DNA of 23,649 nt from a virus: positions 1 through 23,649 of the IMG/VR virus record IMGVR_UViG_3300025030_001414. The stretch is one strand, 5' to 3'. The position numbers were made by a program, and so were the translations under genes. Positions 17,155 through 23,649 of this stretch are shown in pieces; positions within the stretch are counted from its first letter, which is position 1, and the number at the start of each line of letters is the position of its first letter. The notes beneath the pieces are model-generated. The model ran no database searches and was not told the origin of the DNA. It saw nothing but the letters and a program-made list of their open reading frames with translations.

Positions 17155-18567
17155 ATGAAGGTTCACCCATTTGCCCAAGCGGCCAAAGACCCAGTTTTCT
17201 TCGGTCACGCCCTACTTCACTGGCAAGCCCATCCCGCACAAGCAGCGTGGCTTAGGAACAGCATCCATCCCCTCAACCTGTGTCGCGCAGGAAACCGATG
17301 GGGAAAGACAGAATCTATTGCCATCAAGCATCTATGGAAATGTTGCTTCAAGATTCGAGAACCTAAATGGAGTTATGAGGCACCCTATCAAACGGTGAAT
17401 ACCTCCATCACCCTCGATCAGGCATCATTGCCCTTATTGAAGGCATGGAACATTATCAACCGCGAGGAAAACAAGACCTTTCGGAAAATCTTTATTGACC
17501 GTATCGTGCGAACCCCATTCCCAAGAATCGTATTTCAGAATGGAAGCGTATGGTGGGGACGCAGTACCACGCGAAAGGGAGAATACCTGGAAGGGTGGGA
17601 CTTCGACTATGCAAGTTATGACGAATGCTCGTTTGACCCCCAGTATAACCATATTGTCGATGAGGTGTTATCACTTCGGCTCTTAGACCGAGGCGGGCAA
17701 ATTGATTGTATTAGCACAGGAAAACGCCGCAGCGAATTCAATCAAAGGTTTGAGAAGTTCCACAAGAACCGAGGATTTTCCCTATCCACCGAACAAACGG
17801 ATGTCTACACGCAACAAGGCAGAACGCTTGATAACCCAAACTTAGACCAGGACGCGTTAAACCGAATCATCAAGACAATGGATAAGGGGTTGTTAGAGGA
17901 ACGCATTTACGGAGGCGAACGTCCCACGGAGGGACGAATCCCATACCCCTCCATCATGCGAGCCATAGAGCAAGCCACAGGACTTGATCGCGCGTACATT
18001 GGAAGCCGATACAGCACAGGGTGGGACTTAGCAAAGACCCGAAATATGACGGTTGGCGTAACCATTGACATCTCCGAAAGCCCCTATCAAGTTGTTGCGT
18101 GGGAAGCATTCAACCAGAATACAGAGGGCATCACGAGTGAAACCACATACTGGCAGCATGTATGGGACAGAATCCGAACCCGATGGGAAATCTATGGTGG
18201 ACTCACACAAGTCGATGTTACAGGGATTGGGAGCATCATTACCGATTACTTATCAGAGATTCAAGCGGAACCCCTCAACTTCAGTGGGCAGAAGGTAGGC
18301 GAACTCATCTCCTGCGTTGAAATTGCACTAGGTCTTGGGGTTGTCGCGTTTCCCATGTTGTCCATGACCCTGCCAGACGGAAGAAGCTGGAATATCGTCA
18401 ATGAGTTAGAAGAAGTCAGTGATGCGCTTGATGGACTTGACACCGCGACCGCCATCGCCATGGCACTCTGGGGGGTCCGAGCCGAAATTCAAGGAAAGAT
18501 ACCCATTACCATTTCACCTAAGATTATTGGAATCTCACAAGCCAAATCAAAACGCAAAATTGCGTAA
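17155..18567 (+). CDS. terL: terminase large subunit
   Basis: A 470-residue packaging motor and nuclease. The ATPase half shows Walker A at 45-52 (AGNRWGKT), Walker B with catalytic Glu at 149-157 (DFDYASYDE), and a coupling motif near ISTGKRR (186-192). The RNase H-like nuclease half shows three acidic sites: Asp291 in GWDLAKT, Asp354 in QVDVTGIG and Asp429 in DGLDTATAIAMALWG. Length is normal for the family. It starts 2 nt after the preceding small gene. It would dock on the portal, pump DNA into proheads and cut the concatemer. All key residues are visible, so it should be active. Confidence 0.93.
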   Translation: MKVHPFAQAAKDPVFFGHALLHWQAHPAQAAWLRNSIHPLNLCRAGNRWGKTESIAIKHLWKCCFKIREPKWSYEAPYQTVNTSITLDQASLPLLKAWNIINREENKTFRKIFIDRIVRTPFPRIVFQNGSVWWGRSTTRKGEYLEGWDFDYASYDECSFDPQYNHIVDEVLSLRLLDRGGQIDCISTGKRRSEFNQRFEKFHKNRGFSLSTEQTDVYTQQGRTLDNPNLDQDALNRIIKTMDKGLLEERIYGGERPTEGRIPYPSIMRAIEQATGLDRAYIGSRYSTGWDLAKTRNMTVGVTIDISESPYQVVAWEAFNQNTEGITSETTYWQHVWDRIRTRWEIYGGLTQVDVTGIGSIITDYLSEIQAEPLNFSGQKVGELISCVEIALGLGVVAFPMLSMTLPDGRSWNIVNELEEVSDALDGLDTATAIAMALWGVRAEIQGKIPITISPKIIGISQAKSKRKIA

Positions 18568-18578
18568 GGAGTTTTAAT

Positions 18579-18887
18579 ATGTTTTCAGAAAACAGTTTAG
18601 AAGAAATCATGAGTAGTTTAGTAGAAAACTCGAATTACGTTGATATGGAGGCGAGCGAGTCACTTGCAAAGAAGGTAAATTATCGAGACCCCAAAAAGAA
18701 GTACTCGCGTGGCCCATTACCGCCCCCAAACATACCCCTTGGGTCATACCCTTCAAGTGGTAAACATTTCTTCACTGGGTATCCCCCAGGACGCTCTGGG
18801 TCAAGAGTGTGTGCATCTCCTAGAAACCGAGCAATAATTAACCGAGCCCGAAGAAAGTACGATCGGGCACATCCAAATAGCGAGTAG
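18579..18887 (+). CDS. polyampholytic small protein, MFSE subgroup
   Basis: A 102-residue protein with AAGGAG 8 nt before its ATG. It begins MFSENSLEEIMSSLVENSNY, then SLAKKVNYRDPKKKY marks the switch to a basic tail with GPLPPPNIPLGSYPSSGKH and a highly Arg-rich end (PRNRAIINRARRKYDRAH). The middle PPPxxPxxSYP pattern is shared with the protein at 19640 (PPPYVPKSYPG). It lies between terminase large subunit and glycosyltransferase, 11 nt after the former and 3 nt before the latter. Confidence 0.7.
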   Translation: MFSENSLEEIMSSLVENSNYVDMEASESLAKKVNYRDPKKKYSRGPLPPPNIPLGSYPSSGKHFFTGYPPGRSGSRVCASPRNRAIINRARRKYDRAHPNSE

Positions 18888-18890
18888 TCT

Positions 18891-19595
18891 ATGTCCAATC
18901 GCTTAATTGATATTGTGATGCCTTGCGTTCAGGGGCGTATTATCCCGCCAGAGGTCCTCATGGGGACCTTATGGCATTGTGGGATTCGTACTAGCCTAAT
19001 CGTATCAACCGCTTTTCCATCAAATCTAACTCAGGCTCGCAATACAGTAAAGTTGTATGCAGAGACAGAGTTAGTTCTAATGCTAGATAATGATGTGGTT
19101 CTACCACCACGAAGTCTTGAAGGGATGGCATCCTTTTTAGATTGCCATCCTGACTTCGGCGCGATTGCACTCGCAAAATACCCATCTTGTGTCAAGCCAA
19201 TTCTTAACAATAGTCAAGTCACAGAACCCAACCATGTGGACATGAGCTGTGTTCTTTGGCGCAAGGATATTCTGCATAATATGGAGTTTCGCACCACTCA
19301 AGATTCAACCTACTGTGACTGTCTACCCGCTTGTGAAGACTTACGTAAGGCAGGGCATCGGATTGGTTTTATGCCTAAGTGGGTGTGTACCCATTTCGAG
19401 AATACAGACACAGGGTTATCAGTAGCACAACAGGCAGTTTTACCTACAATTACGGGCTTAATGGACAAAGTGGCGATTCAGCAAGTATTAAAGGATTATG
19501 GATTATGGTGGATAAATAAAAAGGGGGTCCAAAGGGAAGCCGAACCGTTCCTGCACAAAACCCTAGGGGCACCATCAAGAACCCCCCACGCATAA
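18891..19595 (+). CDS. family 2-like (GT-A) glycosyltransferase
   Basis: A 234-residue enzyme. Residues 6-60 form an N-terminal nucleotide-binding fold (DIVMPCVQGRIIPPEVL, TSLIVSTAFPSNLTQARNT). The metal/sugar-nucleotide motif is DND at 66-68 (ELVLMLDNDVVLPPRSLEGM). The acceptor side shows VDMSCVLWRKDI and ACEDLRKAGHRIGFMP with Glu149-Asp150, then His168 in VCTHFE. There is no membrane segment, so it acts in the cytoplasm. Inside a packaging operon it could glycosylate a virion protein or modify host surface sugars. The gene looks AT-richer than its neighbours, a possible sign of recent acquisition. Confidence 0.8.
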   Translation: MSNRLIDIVMPCVQGRIIPPEVLMGTLWHCGIRTSLIVSTAFPSNLTQARNTVKLYAETELVLMLDNDVVLPPRSLEGMASFLDCHPDFGAIALAKYPSCVKPILNNSQVTEPNHVDMSCVLWRKDILHNMEFRTTQDSTYCDCLPACEDLRKAGHRIGFMPKWVCTHFENTDTGLSVAQQAVLPTITGLMDKVAIQQVLKDYGLWWINKKGVQREAEPFLHKTLGAPSRTPHA

Positions 19596-19639
19596 AAATC
19601 CCCACAAATTGGATTTAATCAAAAAGGAGGATTTACAAA

Positions 19640-19912
19640 ATGATTGAAAACATGAGTTTAGAACTAACCGAGAATACCTACTTTGAGAGCCAGGAGACAA
19701 TGGAAGAAACAACTGACCTCGCAAGAAGAAAGCCCAGGGCGCTGCCTCCCCCCTACGTACCGAAGAGCTATCCAGGTCGTAGCGGTGATAGTGGAAGTGG
19801 GGGAGGAGATGTACCCAATCCTCTGAAGATCTGGTTTCCGAAACAACCTAAACCACGTCGCATGTTAAAACCCACGAGACCCACAAGAATTCCTGTAAAA
19901 AAACCATATTGA
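19640..19912 (+). CDS. polyampholytic small protein, ENMS subgroup
   Basis: A 90-residue protein with AAGGAGG nine nucleotides before its ATG. The acidic leader MIENMSLELTENTYFESQE leads to DLARRKPRALPPPYVPKSYP, a Gly/Ser-rich linker (GRSGDSGSGGGDVPN), and a strongly basic tail (IWFPKQPKPRRMLKPTRP, RIPVKKPY). The opening matches the protein at 15418 and the Pro motif matches the one at 18579, which ties the two subgroups together. It lies directly before the portal gene. Confidence 0.7.
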   Translation: MIENMSLELTENTYFESQETMEETTDLARRKPRALPPPYVPKSYPGRSGDSGSGGGDVPNPLKIWFPKQPKPRRMLKPTRPTRIPVKKPY

Positions 19913-19929
19913 ATAAGGGGCACCCATGA

Positions 19930-21267
19930 ATGAAGTTTCCAAAAGTCATCAATCAGGCACTTCAAAAAGTATTCGGAATCTCTGAGTCAAAGCCCGCCAG
20001 CCCCCGACTCACATCACCCATCGGGTTCTCAAGTGGGTGGATTGGGAAAAAGGAGTGGCTTGTTGATGAGGGTAGCTTTCTTTCTGACTATTACCGCTAC
20101 CTCAGGGTCCGCGTCCCAATGGTAGCTAATGGAATCCGAATCTGGGTTGACCTCTCAACCAGCGGTAACACGGTATCACTAGAAGGGGGAAGCAAAGATG
20201 ACCAAGAACAGGCTCAAGTCCTCCTTCATGATTTAGATCGACGGGCGTATGAGTTCGACTACGAGTGGGGAAGTGGATTTCAACGACTCTCCGAACTCTT
20301 CTTCCTCAACTTCTATACAAATGGGCGTTTCTGTGCAGAGATTGTACCCTTTGCTGACATGAGCGGGATTGCTTATGTTGCACTGGTAGACCCATTCTCT
20401 GTAAGGTTAAAACGGGAAGGCGATCACGTCAAACTCTATCAAAGCAAACTTTCAGAGAATCGGGTGATGGAAGATAGCCCGCTCCCCAAAGACCGAATCT
20501 TTTATGCAGCGTTTGACCCAGACCCCAAGAACCCGATGGGGTGCTCCATCTTAGACTCCGTGCGATGGGTAGTCGAGGTCAAGGAAAAGCTGCTTGAAGA
20601 CATGGCAAAGGCAAGCCATAACGCGGGGTTCCCAAGGATTAAAGTATCCGTTGCTCCCCCTCCCCAACTACCAGGTGAAAGCGTGAGTGATTACGTAGGG
20701 CGAGTCAATAACGACTTTGATGAGACCGTTAAGCAGTTTCGCTCGCTTGCCCCTGAAGATAACATATTCAGCATGTCCAACATCAATATTGATTACATGG
20801 CAGCCGCAGGCGGGCAAGACTTTCAATGGTCAATCAACCTATCCAGAATTGAAGATGAGATTGTCGCTGGATTAGGACTCTTTGGGTGGCTCGTCGGGAC
20901 ATCCTCATCCAGCACGAAGAACTGGGTGGACAGCCAACACGAAGTCCTCATGCAACGCGTTCAACGGGGTGCACAGCACGGGATTCGCTTCATGGATTGG
21001 GTACGAAATACAGAGCTTCGATTGCGAGGTTGCCCTGTCAGAGCCAGTCAAGATTTCAAGCCATTACGAGACCCAGGACGACTCATCGACGAGAGAGCAA
21101 AACAGTGGGAGCTACAGCGTGTGGATCAGATGGTACAAAGAGGATATATTAGCAAAGATGAAGGCGCACGACAAATCGGACTTGACCGAGCCCATAGACA
21201 AGACACACCTGAAGAGATGTTCCTGTCCACAACCCAACGGGGAAAACCAGGTAAATCTGCAAATTGA
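19930..21267 (+). CDS. portal protein
   Basis: A 445-residue protein that would form the dodecameric ring at the packaging vertex. Recognisable parts are the N-terminal entry region (EGSFLSDYYRYLRVRVPMVA, NGIRIWVDLSTSGNTVSLE), the wing strands (NFYTNGRFCAEIVPFADMSG, YVALVDPFSVRLKREGDHV), the helix after PKDRIFYAAFDPDPKNPMGC, and the crown region with ASHNAGFPRIKV and DNIFSMSNINIDYMAAAGG. ATG 19930 has AAGGGG nine nucleotides upstream; ATG 19926 is in another frame. Length is normal for HK97-like portals. It precedes the prohead protease as in most tailed phages. Confidence 0.85.
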   Translation: MKFPKVINQALQKVFGISESKPASPRLTSPIGFSSGWIGKKEWLVDEGSFLSDYYRYLRVRVPMVANGIRIWVDLSTSGNTVSLEGGSKDDQEQAQVLLHDLDRRAYEFDYEWGSGFQRLSELFFLNFYTNGRFCAEIVPFADMSGIAYVALVDPFSVRLKREGDHVKLYQSKLSENRVMEDSPLPKDRIFYAAFDPDPKNPMGCSILDSVRWVVEVKEKLLEDMAKASHNAGFPRIKVSVAPPPQLPGESVSDYVGRVNNDFDETVKQFRSLAPEDNIFSMSNINIDYMAAAGGQDFQWSINLSRIEDEIVAGLGLFGWLVGTSSSSTKNWVDSQHEVLMQRVQRGAQHGIRFMDWVRNTELRLRGCPVRASQDFKPLRDPGRLIDERAKQWELQRVDQMVQRGYISKDEGARQIGLDRAHRQDTPEEMFLSTTQRGKPGKSAN

Positions 21268-21346
21268 CACCTGCCCCACTTGTGGACACAAACAAGTTAG
21301 AGGAACCCCAGTGAACGCTATCGGAGGAAAATTATGCAGGCAATAA
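21158..21346 (+). CDS. candidate zinc-ribbon mini-protein overlapping portal and protease genes
   Basis: A 62-codon frame that starts inside the portal gene and ends inside the protease gene; 66 nt lie in the otherwise gene-free gap. It encodes RCSCPQPNGENQVNLQ followed by DTCPTCGHKQVRG, a good zinc-ribbon pattern (CxC and CPxCGH). The CPxPNG part resembles CPHPNG in the Cys-rich protein at 14058. GAGGA lies about 13 nt upstream of the ATG, weak support. The overlap of 110 nt with the portal gene is unusual, so the real start could be later or the frame may be a chance or a relic. Confidence 0.4.
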   Translation: MKAHDKSDLTEPIDKTHLKRCSCPQPNGENQVNLQIDTCPTCGHKQVRGTPVNAIGGKLCRQ

Positions 21347-22296
21347 CACTAGGTACAATCATCACAGACCTTACCCACAAAGATGATTTCACGGAGAAAA
21401 TTAACACACTCTCAACGACCCGAAAAGCACTCAAAGCCGACGAGGTTGTCGTGTGGACACCGCGCCTGATTGGAACAGAGACCACCGTACACGGAGGGCA
21501 ACTCAGAGAAAGCGATCTCACCCTATTTGCCCAACTCACGATTGGCGCTCCCATTCTCATCGGACATCAAAAGGAGACCAAGCCCATCGGTCGAGTCTAT
21601 GATGCGTGGGTCGAGCAGAAAATGGTCTATGCACCCTTCTATGTCCCACTTGCGCGAAGCGATACCCAAGACCTAATCATTGACATCAATACAGGTATCA
21701 TCGCAGAAGTATCCGCATCCTTCGCCTTTGACAAACCAACCTGCTCAATTTGTAGCCAGGATATGCGCTCCCTCCAATGCGGACATGTCCCCTTCAAGGA
21801 CAACGCGTTCTTCTACTACGAAACACCCCAGAAAGTATTAGAAATCTCCCTCGTCTACCGAGGTGGATACCCAGGCACTGGGTTTGCCAACCTCATGAAT
21901 GACCCAGAATGGACAGATAAATTTACCGCACTTTCAAAAGGAGATAAAACATTGCAAAAACAAATGATTGAAAACCTGATGGTTCCTGGACTCGTCTCAC
22001 TCTTAAACCGATTAGTTGAAGACCGATGCAAAAATGGTGAATACTCCACAATGACCCGCATCAAGTGCATCACGCAAATGGCAAGTTACGCAGATATGGC
22101 AGTATCCGATGTTGAGGGATTACTTACCAAAGAGGTCAAGATATGCCCAACCCTCGATCAGTTACGAGGATTTGCCACGGCACTTTCATGTCCAGCAACC
22201 CCCATCATTCGGGAAGCCATGAAGGACGGCTGCGAGTATGACGTCAAGATGATTCAAAAGAAAGATGGCGAGATTGCTTACCGAAACTATATGTAG
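21334..22296 (+). CDS. prohead protease
   Basis: A 320-residue protein with GGAGG 7 nt before its ATG. The N-terminal 180 residues match the herpesvirus-like/S78 prohead protease pattern. His78 lies in PILIGHQKETKPIGRV and a Ser in AEVSASFAF (Ser127). A zinc-like insertion has CSIC and QCGH (Cys137, Cys140, Cys149, His151), followed by the strand LEISLVYRGGYPGTG (170-184). Active proteases of this family process scaffold and capsid N-termini during head maturation. The C-terminal 130 residues are helical and may act as a scaffold or targeting segment. The likely substrates are encoded 11-14 kb upstream, an unusual separation. Confidence 0.8.
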   Translation: MQAITLGTIITDLTHKDDFTEKINTLSTTRKALKADEVVVWTPRLIGTETTVHGGQLRESDLTLFAQLTIGAPILIGHQKETKPIGRVYDAWVEQKMVYAPFYVPLARSDTQDLIIDINTGIIAEVSASFAFDKPTCSICSQDMRSLQCGHVPFKDNAFFYYETPQKVLEISLVYRGGYPGTGFANLMNDPEWTDKFTALSKGDKTLQKQMIENLMVPGLVSLLNRLVEDRCKNGEYSTMTRIKCITQMASYADMAVSDVEGLLTKEVKICPTLDQLRGFATALSCPATPIIREAMKDGCEYDVKMIQKKDGEIAYRNYM

Positions 22297-22305
22297 GAGA
22301 CAGAC

Positions 22306-23112
22306 ATGCCACTGCCCAAGCGTAGTGATATTCAACCCATCGAAATCCAAGATGGTGCCGGAAACCAACGAACCGCAAACGTCACCGCCGCGAATGAGTT
22401 AAACACACTGACATCAGCTCAACCCGGAGTTGATATCGGGGACGTCACCATTAACAACGCGGCGGGTGCCAGTGCCGTCAATGTTCAAGATGGGGGAAAT
22501 AGCCTCACAGTCGATCAGACAACCCATGATAACTTAAACTTAAACGCCAACCTACAAATCGCCAATATCGACGTTCCTGGGGGTGCTGGTGCCGTCACTG
22601 CGAATGTGCCCCGAGCCACACTTGCATCAGACGACCCAGCGGTCATCGCCCTCCAAGCCATAGATGACTGGGACGAGACTGACAGAGCGAAAGTTAATTT
22701 GATTGCAGGACAGGTTGGCATTGTCGGAGGTACAGGAGTTGATGCTGTCAATGCTCCCCGAGTGTCATTGGCGACCAATATTCCTCTGCCTGCTGGGACT
22801 AATGAAATTGGAAGTGTCGGGATTAAGAAGTATACGGCCCCCACAAGTGGTGAACTTGCTGGATCTGTAAGTGCTGTTCAAATGCCCAGTATTACATGTA
22901 GTATGGTTAATTTTAAGGCAGTGCTTTCTAATGCTGGGAATGTATATATCGGTATTTCAGGAGTGACCGTGGTTGATGGTACAACGGATACAACAACAGG
23001 GTTTGAATTAGGCCCCGGTGACGAAACAGGTTTTATCCCAGTTGACAATCTCAATCGTTTTTACCGCATCTCTAACAATGCGGGCGATGACCTAACCTAT
23101 CTAACGTACTAA
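22306..23112 (+). CDS. beta-rich virion surface protein
   Basis: A 268-residue protein 9 nt after the protease gene. Residues 1-160 are Asn/Ala/Val-rich short strands (VTINNAAGASAVNVQDGGN, VPGGAGAVTANVPRATLASD), a fibre-like pattern common in phage structural proteins. Residues 190-268 form a small beta-sandwich (NVYIGISGVTVVDGTTDTTT, GFELGPGDETGFIPVDNLNR, FYRISNNAGDDLTYL) seen at the ends of several virion proteins. It could be a decoration or fibre subunit. The last third looks AT-richer than the first, suggesting a mosaic C-terminal domain. Confidence 0.65.
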   Translation: MPLPKRSDIQPIEIQDGAGNQRTANVTAANELNTLTSAQPGVDIGDVTINNAAGASAVNVQDGGNSLTVDQTTHDNLNLNANLQIANIDVPGGAGAVTANVPRATLASDDPAVIALQAIDDWDETDRAKVNLIAGQVGIVGGTGVDAVNAPRVSLATNIPLPAGTNEIGSVGIKKYTAPTSGELAGSVSAVQMPSITCSMVNFKAVLSNAGNVYIGISGVTVVDGTTDTTTGFELGPGDETGFIPVDNLNRFYRISNNAGDDLTYLTY

Positions 23113-23114
23113 TT

Positions 23115-23649
23115 ATGTCCTTCCCTCATTTAAGAAAAAGAAAAACATTCAGGCCAACAATGATACCTGACTGTAAGTTATGGCCAGATTCATCATTCCA
23201 GCATAACGGAGTTAAATCTGGTAACTCTGCCCAGTTTATCGCCGTAAATAGCGAATATCTTTCCATTGCGGACAACCCCGCGCTGTCAATGGGGGATATT
23301 GATTTTATGATTGCGGGGTGGTTTTATTTTGATTCTGTGCCTGGACTTAACGTGGCAAACCACTTTCTCGGGAAATGGAGTGGAGAATATTTAGTCAACA
23401 TTGAAAATATATCAGGAACATTAAGATTACGATTTTGGGTGAGGAATACGGCAAACACAGTAACAACAGGAAGACACGCGGACACATTAGGAACGCCTGT
23501 TATCAATACTTGGTATTTTATTGTCGTGTGGCATGATGCGGTCAACAATACGCTTAACATCCAAGTCAATAACGGCGGTGTAGATACCACAAGCGGTTAT
23601 ACGGGTGGAGTCAGGGATTTCACAACAACTTTCACGATTGGCTCGGCAG
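23115..23649 (+). CDS. LamG-type lectin-fold protein, cut by the window edge
   Basis: An open frame from ATG 23115 to the end of the window, at least 178 residues. After a basic start (MSFPHLRKRKTFRPTM), the sequence follows the laminin-G/concanavalin-like pattern: SEYLSIADNPALSMGDIDFM, AGWFYFDSVPGL, LGKWSGEYLVNIENISGTLR, NTWYFIVVWHDAVNNTLNIQ and VNNGGVDTTSGYTGG. Such domains bind sugars on receptor-binding or adhesin proteins. No clear ribosome binding site precedes it; the start lies 2 nt after the previous stop, so coupling is likely. The low GC matches the end of the preceding gene. Confidence 0.75.
   Translation, partial: MSFPHLRKRKTFRPTMIPDCKLWPDSSFQHNGVKSGNSAQFIAVNSEYLSIADNPALSMGDIDFMIAGWFYFDSVPGLNVANHFLGKWSGEYLVNIENISGTLRLRFWVRNTANTVTTGRHADTLGTPVINTWYFIVVWHDAVNNTLNIQVNNGGVDTTSGYTGGVRDFTTTFTIGSA

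Noticed and set aside
19597-19620. Terminator after the glycosyltransferase gene
   Set aside because: The inverted repeat AAATCC/GGATTT is only six pairs, AT-rich and not followed by a T-run.
15418-19912. RiPP precursor peptides with acidic leaders
   Set aside because: Leader plus variable tail is suggestive, but no maturase, cyclodehydratase, radical SAM or transporter gene is present in the window, and the tails are long and Lys/Arg-rich.

Overview
The window looks like about 24 kb of a temperate tailed-phage (Caudoviricetes) genome or provirus. It has a tyrosine integrase, a ribbon-helix-helix regulator, a P4-type primase-helicase, and a long rightward head and packaging operon (HK97-type capsid protein, decoration protein, connectors, terminase small and large subunits, portal, prohead protease, several fibre-like proteins). 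Genes are densely packed, often overlapping, and mostly preceded by strong AAGGAGG-type ribosome binding sites, so the host is bacterial. The host cannot be named from sequence. The dispersed heptamer and ATTCATCATT-type short repeats resemble repeat families known from filamentous cyanobacteria and Chloroflexota, which is only a weak hint.

Layout. (1) 1-189: low-complexity non-coding DNA. (2) 190-3196, minus strand: a compact operon starting at a consensus promoter next to the ribbon-helix-helix gene and ending with the integrase, with small unknown genes between, two of them under 50 codons. (3) 3229-4310, minus strand: a zinc-finger gene expanded by 27-bp repeats, a TubC_N-like gene, a decayed stretch with what looks like the first codons of a cytosine-5 methyltransferase, and an iteron-like cluster of TTAGTGTACC sites. 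(4) 4240-6873: primase-helicase. (5) 6874-7436: control region with a candidate antisense RNA, a MerR/excisionase-like gene, and a consensus late promoter bracketed by a 9-bp inverted repeat. (6) 7436-14047, plus strand: scaffold-like protein, decoration protein, major capsid protein, fibres and a connector. (7) 14058-21346: two related Cys-rich mini-proteins, a second connector, then terminase small subunit, terminase large subunit, a glycosyltransferase and portal, each preceded by at least one gene of an unusual small-protein family (acidic MFSE/ENMS N-terminus, Pro/Arg/Lys-rich tail). (8) 21334-23649: prohead protease and two surface-type proteins, the last cut by the window edge.

How it works together. 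The leftward genes would handle integration, regulation and replication. The rightward operon, apparently driven from one strong promoter at 7365-7393, would build the head and package DNA. The main novelty is the set of small polyampholytic proteins placed before nearly every packaging gene, several starting with the same 12-nt coding sequence. Other points of interest are the head gene order (capsid cluster far upstream of terminase, portal and protease), a glycosyltransferase inside the packaging cluster, and repeated intrusion of short repeats into reading frames.
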